DNA from: Nitrosomonas communis
Lineage (GTDB): Bacteria; Pseudomonadota; Gammaproteobacteria; Burkholderiales; Nitrosomonadaceae
Length of the DNA: 64,000 nt
Direction: 5' to 3'
Assembly (NCBI RefSeq): GCF_001007935.1
Contig: NZ_CP011451.1
Location: 3,224,001-3,288,000, forward strand
The notes under the pieces were generated by a model. The model did not search any database and was not told where the DNA came from. It saw nothing but the letters and a program-made list of their open reading frames with translations. Both the position numbers and the translations under genes were made by a program. Numbering within the stretch: the first letter of the stretch is position 1; each line of letters begins with the position of its first letter. Shown piece after piece: positions 8,505-17,792 of this stretch.

Positions 8505-11111
8505 ATGCTAGAGCCTCGTACAATAAAAGGTAAACCAATTGTAATTTTCACGAGCCAAGCCAGCCAACGCTGGCCGCAACAGTGCGCCTGTTTTCTCCTT
8601 AGCTTGTTATCAGCTTATATTTTAATAAGCTGTGCTTCCAGCAGATCTATTCATACAGAAACAGAAATTAATGCTGAAAATGTTAATAAATTACAAATTA
8701 TTGATTGTTTATTGCCTGGCCAACTCAGACAACTGGGAACTAGTATGACTTATCTGACAGCTAGGCGGCCGCTGCGTACATCAGCTGCTGATTGCGAAAT
8801 ACGAGGTGGTGAATATGCGGCATTTGATCGTGCGAACTATGCAACCGCCTTAAAAATTTGGCTCCCTAAAGCATCTGAGGGTGATGCAGAAGCACAAACC
8901 TATGTGGGTGAAATTTATGAGAAAGGTTTAGGTATTGCTCCTGATTATGCTATGGCTGCTGTTTGGTATCGAAAAGCTGCAGAGCAGGGAAATCCACAAG
9001 CTCAAACTAATCTGGGCTATCTTTATGAAAAAGGCTTAGGTGTTGTACAGGATCCAATTATGGCTTTGAACTGGTATCGCAAGGCATCAGGATTAGAAAA
9101 CACTGATATCGCTTTTTCAGCTAGTGTTGAAGCCTCCAATGCTGAAATTGATAAGCTACGCCAGCAAGTATCACAGTATAAAATCGAGTCAGCTCATCAT
9201 CAGCAAGAATCAGCTGCACTTAAAGAAAGGCTGTCGGATACCCGTCAGCAGCTTAATATTACCCGTGAACAATTAAAACAGCGCAAACAGGATTTGTTAA
9301 GAGAACAAAAAGCTGCTGACCAAATACGTGAAGAATTACAGCAGAAATTACAACAAATTGATCTAGATACAACTCCCAATAAAATCAAGTCAAGTGAAAT
9401 AGTAAAGTTCGAGCAGGCATTAAAACAAAAAGAAGCTGAACTGGAGCTTAGCCAAAGAATCATCGACAAATTGGAAAATGAAGCTCAAGAGCAGAGCAAA
9501 AATCTGAATGTTCTCAAAGAGGGCACTGAACGACTTACCATCGAAACAAATCGCGAACTAACCGCATTACGCACTGAACTTGAACAAAGTAAAGTAACTT
9601 CTGCTCAGTTAGAGTCCGAGTTACAACAAACCCAGATTCAGCTATCTTCATCGCAAAATGCTCTCAGCGAGAAAAACGATCATTTGAAAAAACGAGAAGA
9701 AAAACTAAAAGTATTACAGGAAGAACTCAATATAAAAAGAAAAAATGCAACCACAGCACAAGATAACACCGAAGTGGAAAATTTAAGTAAGGCATTGAAC
9801 GATCTTGAGCTTGCCTTTCAATCCCAGAAGCAGACACTAGACAAGTTAAACAAAGAACGAGCAACGCTGATTAAACAGAGTCATGAAAAACAGAGAATCT
9901 TGAACGAGAAAAACGAACAAATTAAGATTCTGCAGGAACGTATTACACGCGAGAAAAAAGAAAAAACTCTGCCAGAGGTCGCAACAAACAAACTGAGTCG
10001 ATTAACTGGACCACAAATTGAAATTATCGAGCCGCCACTGATTCTTCATAGCGGCACATTATCAATCAACACCCGTTCAGGATTGGCTAAACGAACGATC
10101 ATCGGCAAGGTGACTGCTCCTGCTGGATTAGTTTCTCTAGTTGTGAACGACAAAGAAGAAGCAGTGGATAAAAGTGGTGTATTTAAGGTAAACGTGCCCC
10201 TAGTATCAGTAACTACACCTATTGAAATTGTTGCGGTTGATCAAAATAGTAAACGCACTGAAATGAAGTTTACCATTGAGCAGTCTAAAGTTGACATGCA
10301 ATCAACTGTCGCAACTTCGACATTTGAATCAAGTTCAGAATCTTCGCTGAAGAGTGTATTGCCACATTCATTGTTCGGAAAATACTACTCACTATTGATT
10401 GGGAACAATACCTACTCCAAATTACCTCACCTTGCTACGGCAATTAACGACGTAGAATCGATTGCAAAAATATTGAAGAGTAAATATGGGTTTGAAACAA
10501 AAGTGTTACTCAATGCAAACCGTTACGATATTCTAAAAGCATTAAACGACTATCGTAAGATACTGACAGAAAAAGATAACTTATTAGTCTATTACGCTGG
10601 CCATGGAATATTGGACAAAGTGAATGACAGAGGGCACTGGCTACCAGTTGATGCTGAACCTGACAGTTCAGCTAACTGGATATCAGTAGAGAATGTTACA
10701 GATCAGTTAAAAATTATTGAAGCGAGGCATGTTTTAGTAGTTGCCGATTCATGCTATTCCGGTTCACTTACACGTAGTTCCGTCGCTCGACTTGAAGGCA
10801 ACATGACAACCGAAAAACGAGCACACTGGATAAAGTCCTTACTAAACGCCAGATCTCGCTTAGCCTTATCATCAGGGGGCTTAGAGCCTGTGCTAGATGG
10901 AGGTGGTGGAAATCATTCCGTTTTTGCCAAAGCATTTATTGCGACTCTAACAAAAAATAATGACATAATGGAATCGCAAGCTCTCTATCGTAAAATTTCA
11001 GGAGTGTTTGCAGATGCTGCTAAAGAATATGATTTTCAGCAAGTACCTGAATATGCTCCGATCCGCCATGCAGGGCATGGTGCTGGAGAGTTTTTTTTCT
11101 ACCCCAGGTAA
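8505..11111 (+). CDS. Sel1-repeat/coiled-coil/caspase (peptidase C14) lipoprotein
   Basis: This 868-residue protein has four parts. Residues 1-43 look like a long lipoprotein signal (hydrophobic 28-42, ILISC with Cys43). Residues 105-200 hold two Sel1 (TPR-like) repeats with the AVWYRKAAEQG signature. Residues 210-505 are a long, charged coiled coil. After a small beta domain (about 510-600), a caspase-like domain spans about 625-800. The dyad is plain: H700 in YYAGHG and C750 in ADSCYSGS, as in bacterial orthocaspases, which cut after basic residues. The lipid anchor and the exported partner downstream suggest a periplasmic protease, perhaps reaching across the periplasm through the coiled coil. 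The ribosome site before 8505 is weak. The autotransporter gene follows 83 bases downstream. The TIR protein at 12863-14107 shares the Sel1 repeats. Confidence 0.9.
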   Translation: MLEPRTIKGKPIVIFTSQASQRWPQQCACFLLSLLSAYILISCASSRSIHTETEINAENVNKLQIIDCLLPGQLRQLGTSMTYLTARRPLRTSAADCEIRGGEYAAFDRANYATALKIWLPKASEGDAEAQTYVGEIYEKGLGIAPDYAMAAVWYRKAAEQGNPQAQTNLGYLYEKGLGVVQDPIMALNWYRKASGLENTDIAFSASVEASNAEIDKLRQQVSQYKIESAHHQQESAALKERLSDTRQQLNITREQLKQRKQDLLREQKAADQIREELQQKLQQIDLDTTPNKIKSSEIVKFEQALKQKEAELELSQRIIDKLENEAQEQSKNLNVLKEGTERLTIETNRELTALRTELEQSKVTSAQLESELQQTQIQLSSSQNALSEKNDHLKKREEKLKVLQEELNIKRKNATTAQDNTEVENLSKALNDLELAFQSQKQTLDKLNKERATLIKQSHEKQRILNEKNEQIKILQERITREKKEKTLPEVATNKLSRLTGPQIEIIEPPLILHSGTLSINTRSGLAKRTIIGKVTAPAGLVSLVVNDKEEAVDKSGVFKVNVPLVSVTTPIEIVAVDQNSKRTEMKFTIEQSKVDMQSTVATSTFESSSESSLKSVLPHSLFGKYYSLLIGNNTYSKLPHLATAINDVESIAKILKSKYGFETKVLLNANRYDILKALNDYRKILTEKDNLLVYYAGHGILDKVNDRGHWLPVDAEPDSSANWISVENVTDQLKIIEARHVLVVADSCYSGSLTRSSVARLEGNMTTEKRAHWIKSLLNARSRLALSSGGLEPVLDGGGGNHSVFAKAFIATLTKNNDIMESQALYRKISGVFADAAKEYDFQQVPEYAPIRHAGHGAGEFFFYPR

Positions 11112-11194
11112 TCATCATTATAAGTCCTTACTGAGAACACGGAGAACGTTTAAATGTAAAAAGTAATTTTCAATAAAATAAAGGAGAATCAGAT

Positions 11195-12574
11195 ATGCAA
11201 AAAGAGCTTTTTATGTTTTTTCCATGGATTTTCCTGGTTTGTTTTATATGTTTGACAGGCTTGGTAAAAGCTGATGATGTAAGGCTTGTTAATAAAACAC
11301 AAGAAAGCATGTCAAACGCCATGGCCGATGTTTGCTCACAGGAAGGATTTAATCAGCAAAACTTGAACAATCGATGTGCCGAACTGTTAAGAGAAGTTAA
11401 TGGTAATGCTGATGAAATCAGACTTGTTGTTGGTACTGATGCTAGCCAAAATCCTGTAAATGATGCCATTACTCAGATCGCACCTGAACAAGCAATTGTC
11501 CCAAGTGTACAAGCAACACGTACCATGCGAGGAATGTTGGGCGCCGCTAACGCAACTATTATTTCGCGCATGATGTTATTACGCGCACAAATGCGTAATC
11601 CTCATGCCATTCGATTCGCTAACCGATCACAACACAATCCGGGGCTTTTCTCCTTTGATTTTAGACCAACGCAAAGCGGTGGCTCTGCAGGTATTGCTGA
11701 CATCAGTCGCTTGGGGATTTGGGGTAATGGCAATTACACCGGCGGTAATGTTGATACTTCAACTAATCAATTAGGATTTAGCTTTAATAACTGGGGAGGA
11801 GACCTGGGCGCAGATTATCGTATTAATAATAATATCGTAGTTGGTGCTGCATTTAGTTATATGGGCACTAATGCAAACGTTGTTAATTCAGCAAGTACTG
11901 TAAAATCTGACTCGTATACTGGTTCGATTTTTTCTATGTATACGCACGATAGCGGCTTTTATGTTGATGGTATTGCCTCTTATGGTGGTGTTAATTACGA
12001 ACTTTTTAGAAGTATTCAATATGATACGCTAAATACGGCAGGTAATCCGTCTCTGGCTAGTATACAAATTACAGGTAAACCAGATGCTTTACAGTATTCA
12101 TTTGGAGGAGGAATTGGTTATCAGTATAGTATCGGCGCTACCTCAATTGAGCCATTTGCACGGGCTAATTATCAAGAATTAATAATTGATTCATTTAATG
12201 AAAGTAATGCTGCCTGGGCTATGCATTTTAACAAGCAACACATTAGCTCTTTGCCTACCACTGTTGGTTTAAGACTAAGTCATGCTTTTAGTACCTCTTG
12301 GGGCGTCTTTCAACCGCAAGTCCATGGAGCCTGGAATCACGAGTTTTCGGATGATCAACATATCATTCAGGCTCGCTACATAAATAGCACCAGCCCTGAT
12401 AATACATTTAGTGTCGTAGCGCAAAGCCCCGATCGTGATTATTTTACAGTTGGTGCGAGTTTGGTTGCGACTTTGTCGCATGGTATTTCTGTATTTACCC
12501 AATATGGCACGATACTTGGTTATCAGGATCTTTCAAGTCATCGTGTAGCTTTTGGTGGACGTATTGAATTTTAA
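11195..12574 (+). CDS. Autotransporter beta-barrel protein with a short passenger
   Basis: This 459-residue protein has a signal peptide (hydrophobic 9-22, cleavage near LVKA-DD). A passenger or linker of about 165 residues follows, with two cysteines (C47 and C61) that may pair. A C-terminal autotransporter barrel runs from about 190 to 459, with alternating strands such as GNYTGGNVDTSTNQLGFSF and a last strand ending in VAFGGRIEF (terminal Phe, the Bam signal). The passenger has no beta-helix repeats or protease motif that I can see. The start follows AAAGGAGAA. It is 83 bases behind the caspase gene and probably co-transcribed, so the lipoprotein protease could process or be displayed with it. 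That link is inference. The barrel call is secure. Confidence 0.88.
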   Translation: MQKELFMFFPWIFLVCFICLTGLVKADDVRLVNKTQESMSNAMADVCSQEGFNQQNLNNRCAELLREVNGNADEIRLVVGTDASQNPVNDAITQIAPEQAIVPSVQATRTMRGMLGAANATIISRMMLLRAQMRNPHAIRFANRSQHNPGLFSFDFRPTQSGGSAGIADISRLGIWGNGNYTGGNVDTSTNQLGFSFNNWGGDLGADYRINNNIVVGAAFSYMGTNANVVNSASTVKSDSYTGSIFSMYTHDSGFYVDGIASYGGVNYELFRSIQYDTLNTAGNPSLASIQITGKPDALQYSFGGGIGYQYSIGATSIEPFARANYQELIIDSFNESNAAWAMHFNKQHISSLPTTVGLRLSHAFSTSWGVFQPQVHGAWNHEFSDDQHIIQARYINSTSPDNTFSVVAQSPDRDYFTVGASLVATLSHGISVFTQYGTILGYQDLSSHRVAFGGRIEF

Positions 12575-12862
12575 TTATTTATTGTCAGATAACATTGGTC
12601 ACTGTATCGAATGAGCAAATCCCTACATGGGAAATTCGAAATATATAGACTGCTTCATTAGGTGATTCTGAATTGGGGAGTGCCTAGCCTCCCATCTGGG
12701 TTGCTCTTCTAATCATGTGTAAGAATCAGTTGGCTTATTCACAGTTTGATGACATAGCCTGAAAAAAAATGACATGTTCAATTTTGTAACAATTGTGACT
12801 TTTCAATTTAAACTTTTATGATTTTTTTCTGTTAATTAAGTACTTTTTTACCTTGTTAGTTA

Positions 12863-14107
12863 TTATTTTTGTAAAGCATTGCGTGCTTCGTTATGCCCTT
12901 GTATAGCTGCTTTTAGATACCACTCCACGGCTTTAATTTCATCTTTAGTAACACCTCTACCATTTTCATACATCAAGCCGAGGTTGTATTGCGCAGTGGC
13001 ATATCCTTGCTCAGCCGCTTTTCGATACCACTCCACAGCTTTGACTTCATCCGGGGTAACTCCCTTCCCTTTTTCATACATCAAGCCAATATAGGTCTGT
13101 GCCCAAGCATCGCCTTGCTCAGCTGCCTTCCGATACCATTCCATAGCTATGGTATCATCCTGGACAACTCCCCTTCCCTCTTCATACATTACACCGAGAC
13201 TGTTTTGTGCAGTAGCATTTCCTTGCTCAGCCGCTTTCCGATACCACTCTACGGCTTTAGCTTCATTTTTGGCTACACCCCTACCACTGGCATACATTAA
13301 GCCAAGGATGTTTTGCGCCTCGGCATCTCCCTGCTCAGCGGCTTCCATTAATTCAGAGATAGTAGAATCTTCTGTCAATTCGGTTATCTTATCAGTTTTG
13401 GCCAACTCAGAAGATGCTACATCCGTTTTCTCTCTTGTTTTTTGTTCATTCAGCAGCAGACTTCCCATAATTTTCTTTAAGGATATTTGGTCGGTCAGCG
13501 TCAGACCTCCTATTAAGATTATTATTAACACGCCAATGATAATTTTGACTTTACGCGGCTTTTTCTTACTTAGTTGATCTTTTAAGGTTTGAGTATCGTC
13601 CGGGCCGTGTGCATGAGTTGGTTTGGTGAAATTAATTGGTGTCAGGTCAGGCAATACTTTTTCCAGCGCGTGGATCAGTTTATTAACATCATCATGAAAA
13701 CGCGTATCACTGATTTCATAAGCATTGCGTCGTACTAATGAAGCAAGCACTTCAGGAAGTTGTGATGACTTAGGCATCACTGCATCACCAACTAAAACTG
13801 GGATGGCATGTATCTTTCTTTCCAAAATTGTTCCGATTTCGAGACGCACGAAATCATCTGGGTTATCCAGACGTTCTTGTCCAGTCGCATCAGTAATATT
13901 AAGCCAGTGCTTGCCAATCAAGATGATGGCTACCTGTGCAGAAGTCAATTTCTTTTGAATAACCTCAACGAAATCTTCACCTGGCTCAATATGATCGATA
14001 TCCATAAATACATGATCATGACCAAAATATTCCGCCAACTGGTCATACAATCGACCAGCGTATGCTGCACTATCATCTCGGCGGTAACAAATGAATATTT
14101 CTGTCAT
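12863..14107 (-). CDS. TIR-domain, transmembrane, Sel1-repeat protein
   Basis: This 414-residue protein begins with a TIR domain (1-150). It shows IFICYRRDDSAAYAGRLYDQL at the BB-loop side, VFMDIDHIEPGEDF, and FVRLEIGTIL with E90 at the place of the catalytic Glu of NAD-cleaving TIR domains. A basic stretch (KKKPRKVK) and one transmembrane helix (187-205) follow, which predicts TIR in the cytoplasm and the rest outside. Residues 252-412 hold four Sel1 repeats (AEWYRKAAEQG type) and end in ALQK. TIR domains in bacteria usually cleave NAD+ or make cyclic ADP-ribose signals in immunity. The gene converges on the autotransporter gene 288 bases away and shares Sel1 repeats with the caspase protein. 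A defence or envelope-stress role is inference. Confidence 0.9.
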   Translation of the reverse strand: MTEIFICYRRDDSAAYAGRLYDQLAEYFGHDHVFMDIDHIEPGEDFVEVIQKKLTSAQVAIILIGKHWLNITDATGQERLDNPDDFVRLEIGTILERKIHAIPVLVGDAVMPKSSQLPEVLASLVRRNAYEISDTRFHDDVNKLIHALEKVLPDLTPINFTKPTHAHGPDDTQTLKDQLSKKKPRKVKIIIGVLIIILIGGLTLTDQISLKKIMGSLLLNEQKTREKTDVASSELAKTDKITELTEDSTISELMEAAEQGDAEAQNILGLMYASGRGVAKNEAKAVEWYRKAAEQGNATAQNSLGVMYEEGRGVVQDDTIAMEWYRKAAEQGDAWAQTYIGLMYEKGKGVTPDEVKAVEWYRKAAEQGYATAQYNLGLMYENGRGVTKDEIKAVEWYLKAAIQGHNEARNALQK

Positions 14108-14337
14108 AGCTGGCCGATCCTATTTCCTCAGAAGCTATTTGGAAATTGTGAGCTCTAGGTTAATGTAACGTCTTTTTGCTATTAGCAGACAATATCATGA
14201 ATCAACAAAAAAACGAAAGAAACGTTATCCGAGCAACTTAAATGACGGAGCTGCGTTATTTGAAACCACCAGTATCAGCCGTGGGGAGACCACGAGATTT
14301 GAGTATGCGTCAGGTAGTAAATGCAATTTAGTATGTT

Positions 14338-14885
14338 CTAAAAACAGGTCGCCAATAGCGACAATTGCCTCGTGAATTTCTGGTCTGGAACTCGGTTTAT
14401 TACTATTTTTACCACTGGTCCTATAACGGGACATGGGGACGTCTTCATCATTTGTTGTGTTCTTGCTTGCGAGAAAAATATGGATGACGCAAGCAGTCGA
14501 CGGCAGGTTGCCTGGACAGCCAGAGCGTCAAATGCGCCACGAAGCAAGCCATAGGTCATGAGTTGTTGCAGCCATTGGCAGTCGAGCATATCGGATTTAC
14601 AGCCCGAGACGTGCTTGACGTGGCGTGCGTTGACTAACAGCACGGTGAAGCCGCACGACTCCAGCAACTCGAACAAAGGAATCCAGTATACACCAGTAGA
14701 CTCCATGGCAACCGATCTACGTCGCAGGCGTCGAGCCAGTCGGCCAAGGCATTAAGGTCATCCGTGTGAAGCTCGGAAACTCCCGTATCGGTTCATCATC
14801 CCGGTCGGCTGACACAGCAACAAAGTGAGAGGCGCTGCCAATGTCGATGCCAGCTGCGTTGGGGTGGGTGATGGTCAGGGCGGCC
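14338..14885 (-). pseudogene. IS110-family transposase remnant
   Basis: Pieces of an IS110/IS1111-type DEDD transposase lie in several frames on the minus strand. The N-terminus ALTITHPNAAGIDIGSASHF is near 14880, with the first acidic residue in GIDIG. After at least one frameshift comes ALADWLDACDVD, then MESTGVYWIPLFELLE and LVNARHVKHVSGCKSDMLDC from 14706. Homology fades after GLLRGAF near 14540. No start, no C-terminal Ser region and several frame breaks: a dead copy. Confidence 0.82.
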
Positions 14886-15580
14886 CAAGATTTGCCCGGT
14901 CATGGTTTGCTCCATCATTCATGGTGAAATGTGGCGCTGCATTGGGCACATTGTCTTGCTCACTCTCTCAAACGGGATATCGTCTCTATGGTTATTTCGC
15001 CGAGCCGATTCACCAATGCCGATGATGTCACCCATGACATGACCACGCTACTCTACGGGCAATATGCACTATTGCTCTATCGGTCTTTTGCAGCGCTACA
15101 TTCCACTTTGCCATAATCTAGCCACTTTGTGTTTTTTCCGCACGATTCGCAGCATCGAGCCGATTACTTCGCTATCCTCTCAAGAAATAGAGTCTCCTGT
15201 AAACCCGGGGCGATTATTTTCACATGAGAACACAAGCGTAATATCTCCCGCGCCCTGATGCTCTTAATCAGCAGTACCAGCTTTGTACCGCTGTAGGTGG
15301 AAATCAATTGCTCTAGAAAATGCACATGATCTTTATCTGTTTTATCTCCAGAAATTTCAGCTGATAATGATTTTCCAGCTCAAGACAAATACCTTGTAGC
15401 ATCTTGTCCACAGCATTATCAAATAGCCTACCGATATTTCGCTGCAAATACCTGATGGTATGTATATCAGCACCGTAATATTTTTTCTTGCTTGCGCAAA
15501 ATATTGGTATAGACGAGTACTTTTCGCCCCAATAGCGGGGAAACGAACCCGAAGAAATTAATCCACAACAACATCATCAT
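14886..15580. other. Gene-free 700-bp stretch beside the IS110 remnant
   Basis: No gene is supported. It looks like leftover mobile or decayed DNA between the IS110 remnant and the hydrolase gene; I recognised no further family in it. Confidence 0.4.
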
Positions 15581-16939
15581 TTAATGCTTTCCATTTTGCA
15601 CAGGCAAGGAAGAAAGCACAATCAGGTCACGAATAAAATCACTTATGCTATCGCCCCAGATTTTAATGTGATCTGGTATCAGTTTGCCATCGACATATAT
15701 ATTGAGATACGGGTTCAATGGTTTCGTATTTCCCAGATGGATCAAATCTACATCTTCAAAATGCAAAGTGCCTTCATTGATTTGTTTTGACCAAATGTTT
15801 TTCAGATGGCTATACTTGGCATCATCGCTACGTAATTGCTTTGTTGTAGCAGGAACCAACTCGTGAGTGTGATAGGGTTTAAAATGACCAATTGCATTTC
15901 GGTCTGCTTCGCCTTGCTTAATAAATATTTCTTTTGGTCCATTCGCAGTACAGTGATGCCGCTTAGATGTTGTATGGGTTTCAAATATAGTTGAGAAAGA
16001 ACGGCCAAGCGGAAAAGCAAAACGAGTTGCATAATCTTTTTCTGAAGTCAGAATCACCATGCGTGGTAACTGACTGGGGAAATAGTTGCGGCAATCTTGT
16101 TGCGAGATGTCATAAAGCGTGGCAAAACGTATTGCTTCAAATGCCGGGTTCATCAGTATCACCAGGTCACCAAAACCCTTGGCATCATCGCTATAGGTTT
16201 TGTTCGGGCGACTATCAATAAAACGATCAGCCATAATTTGTTGCAATGCAGTATACAGTACTGTACCACCAAAGCTGTGGCCAATGACAATGAGACGATT
16301 ATTGCGGGTTTTAGGTTCTTCAGTAGATGCTATCCCCATTTTAATATTAGTAATTTCTTCCATTTTCAACAATAGCTCGGTGACGCCCTCCAAACCAATC
16401 TCATGAGCTGTATTTTTGCGCTCCCAAAATGTTATTTTATTGAGAATTGGGATCTCAATTGATTCCCCACGCCACCCTACATACAAGCCCAATATCTTTC
16501 GAGGAGCATGGCTATTAAGATTAGCACTAGTATTTTCGATACGAGCAATTTTTTCCAGCAATTTTCGAAATTCATGAATATTATCATCCCCGGGTCTGGC
16601 ACTATGATGCCACCCATGGATAAACAGAATGAGCAGCACATCATCTTTTGCTGCAACGGTAAAATAATTGTCGAGCACTGCTTCCATTTGTTCACGTTGA
16701 CGTAATTGACCCTGATCATCAAATTCAACAAATCCCAAGCGATATTCTGCTGCTTGGCTGGGTGCATAATACTGTAAGGCGTTCTGTGAACAATCCCCCG
16801 GTTGGTTAAATGTGCAAGGGGCAAAATTGATTCGATAGGCATCATTTTGTGCACAGCCATTGATAATGAGAAAAACAGAAAAAATTAAATATAATTGAAT
16901 ACATGATTTGATATTAATGTTAGTTGGATTTTTTATCAT
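15581..16939 (-). CDS. Alpha/beta-hydrolase lipoprotein (esterase/lipase-like)
   Basis: This 452-residue protein has a lipoprotein signal (hydrophobic 15-27, IINGC with Cys29). The alpha/beta-hydrolase core has a strand plus oxyanion region LLILFIHGWHHS (102-113) and the nucleophile elbow VIGHSFGGT (Ser222). A likely acid region is DDAKGFGDLVILMNPAF and a late His sits in GHFKPYHTHELVP. HGWHHS resembles secreted hydrolases of the bacterial DUF900/esterase type, so it may act on bulky lipids or esters in the envelope. It stands alone on the minus strand, with ribosome site GGAG before the start. It is the third exported hydrolase in the first 17 kb. The family is sure; the substrate is unknown. 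Confidence 0.84.
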   Translation of the reverse strand: MIKNPTNINIKSCIQLYLIFSVFLIINGCAQNDAYRINFAPCTFNQPGDCSQNALQYYAPSQAAEYRLGFVEFDDQGQLRQREQMEAVLDNYFTVAAKDDVLLILFIHGWHHSARPGDDNIHEFRKLLEKIARIENTSANLNSHAPRKILGLYVGWRGESIEIPILNKITFWERKNTAHEIGLEGVTELLLKMEEITNIKMGIASTEEPKTRNNRLIVIGHSFGGTVLYTALQQIMADRFIDSRPNKTYSDDAKGFGDLVILMNPAFEAIRFATLYDISQQDCRNYFPSQLPRMVILTSEKDYATRFAFPLGRSFSTIFETHTTSKRHHCTANGPKEIFIKQGEADRNAIGHFKPYHTHELVPATTKQLRSDDAKYSHLKNIWSKQINEGTLHFEDVDLIHLGNTKPLNPYLNIYVDGKLIPDHIKIWGDSISDFIRDLIVLSSLPVQNGKH

Positions 16940-17094
16940 CTCTTCTCCTTCTTAAGAAAGAATCCACATTCTCAAATCCTAATTTCATATTACACTCGAT
17001 TATCAACATCTGGATTTGGGCCATGCATTTATTGATCCGACCAGATGAAGTTTTAACTACCTAACATGGGTTCGACATAATATAAAAGCTGTAA

Positions 17095-17329
17095 TTCCAT
17101 TTCTACTTCATAAGTGAATAATTGAAGCAGCTTATCAGACCTCTATCCTGTTGAGAATTTTTGGGATGAGATACGAGGGAAATCATTCTACTACCGTGTA
17201 TTCGACAGCCTGGATGCACTTAAATCACCTGGAAGCAGCAATGCGGGACATAGAAAAAGATCATGAATGTGTTCAATCACTCGTTGCATGGCCCTGGGTT
17301 ATAAATTTACTTATGAAATAGAAATGGAA
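17095..17329 (+). mobile_element. 235-bp internal-deletion derivative of an IS630-type element
   Basis: Inverted ends TTCCATTTCTACTTCATAAG and its near complement at 17309-17329 enclose only the last part of a transposase. ENFWDEIRGKSFYYRVFDSL runs from about 17154, then a one-base frameshift, then HLEAAMRDIEKDHECVQSL to a TAG stop inside the right end. TAA flanks both sides (17092-17094 and 17330-17332), as a target duplication. The FWDEIREK-type C-terminus is typical of IS630 transposases. It is non-autonomous; its ends match the remnant at 4160. Confidence 0.78.
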
Positions 17330-17332
17330 TAA

Positions 17333-17792
17333 AAGGAACCTGCACTCCTTAAGATGAAGCGATTTTAGAAAAGAGTTTCATTACTGAAGAAGCCAAGATT
17401 CAGACGGATACTATATACTGTCCAGCTCGCAATAGACCTGAAAACCTTTACTTTATTAATCCACTAGCCCTTGGAAGAATTATTTTGTTCCAGCGCCTAA
17501 ATACAACTTTGCTTTCGCATATTACGTAGTCGGGGCCTCAGTTAATGGCTTATTGATCGTATTCAATAGAAATTACCCATACGTGTTTGCACGTATTTTT
17601 TTTATCAGTAAATCTCGATAGTCTAATGAACTATCAAAGCTTGAGTAGGGAGTTTACTAAACTAACCTACGAGTTCCGAAGCGCCATTACCACAAATGGT
17701 TGAAACAAAAAGAGCTTGAGCTTGGTTGCAAATTTTTAGAAGCTTTCAGTAGTGCCCTGAATAACAATAAACATTTACAGAAGGACGAACAG
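17333..17792. other. Gene-free stretch before the peptidoglycan-binding protein
   Basis: I see no gene between the IS630 derivative and the exported protein gene. Scattered short frames show no family signature. Confidence 0.35.

Noticed and set aside
14225..14434. A 69-residue minus-strand frame after the IS110 remnant
   Set aside because: It shows no family motif and overlaps the decayed transposase; treated as chance.
15581..16939. Hydrolase lipoprotein as part of the TIR-caspase module
   Set aside because: An IS110 remnant and about 1.5 kb separate them, and nothing in the protein suggests immunity.
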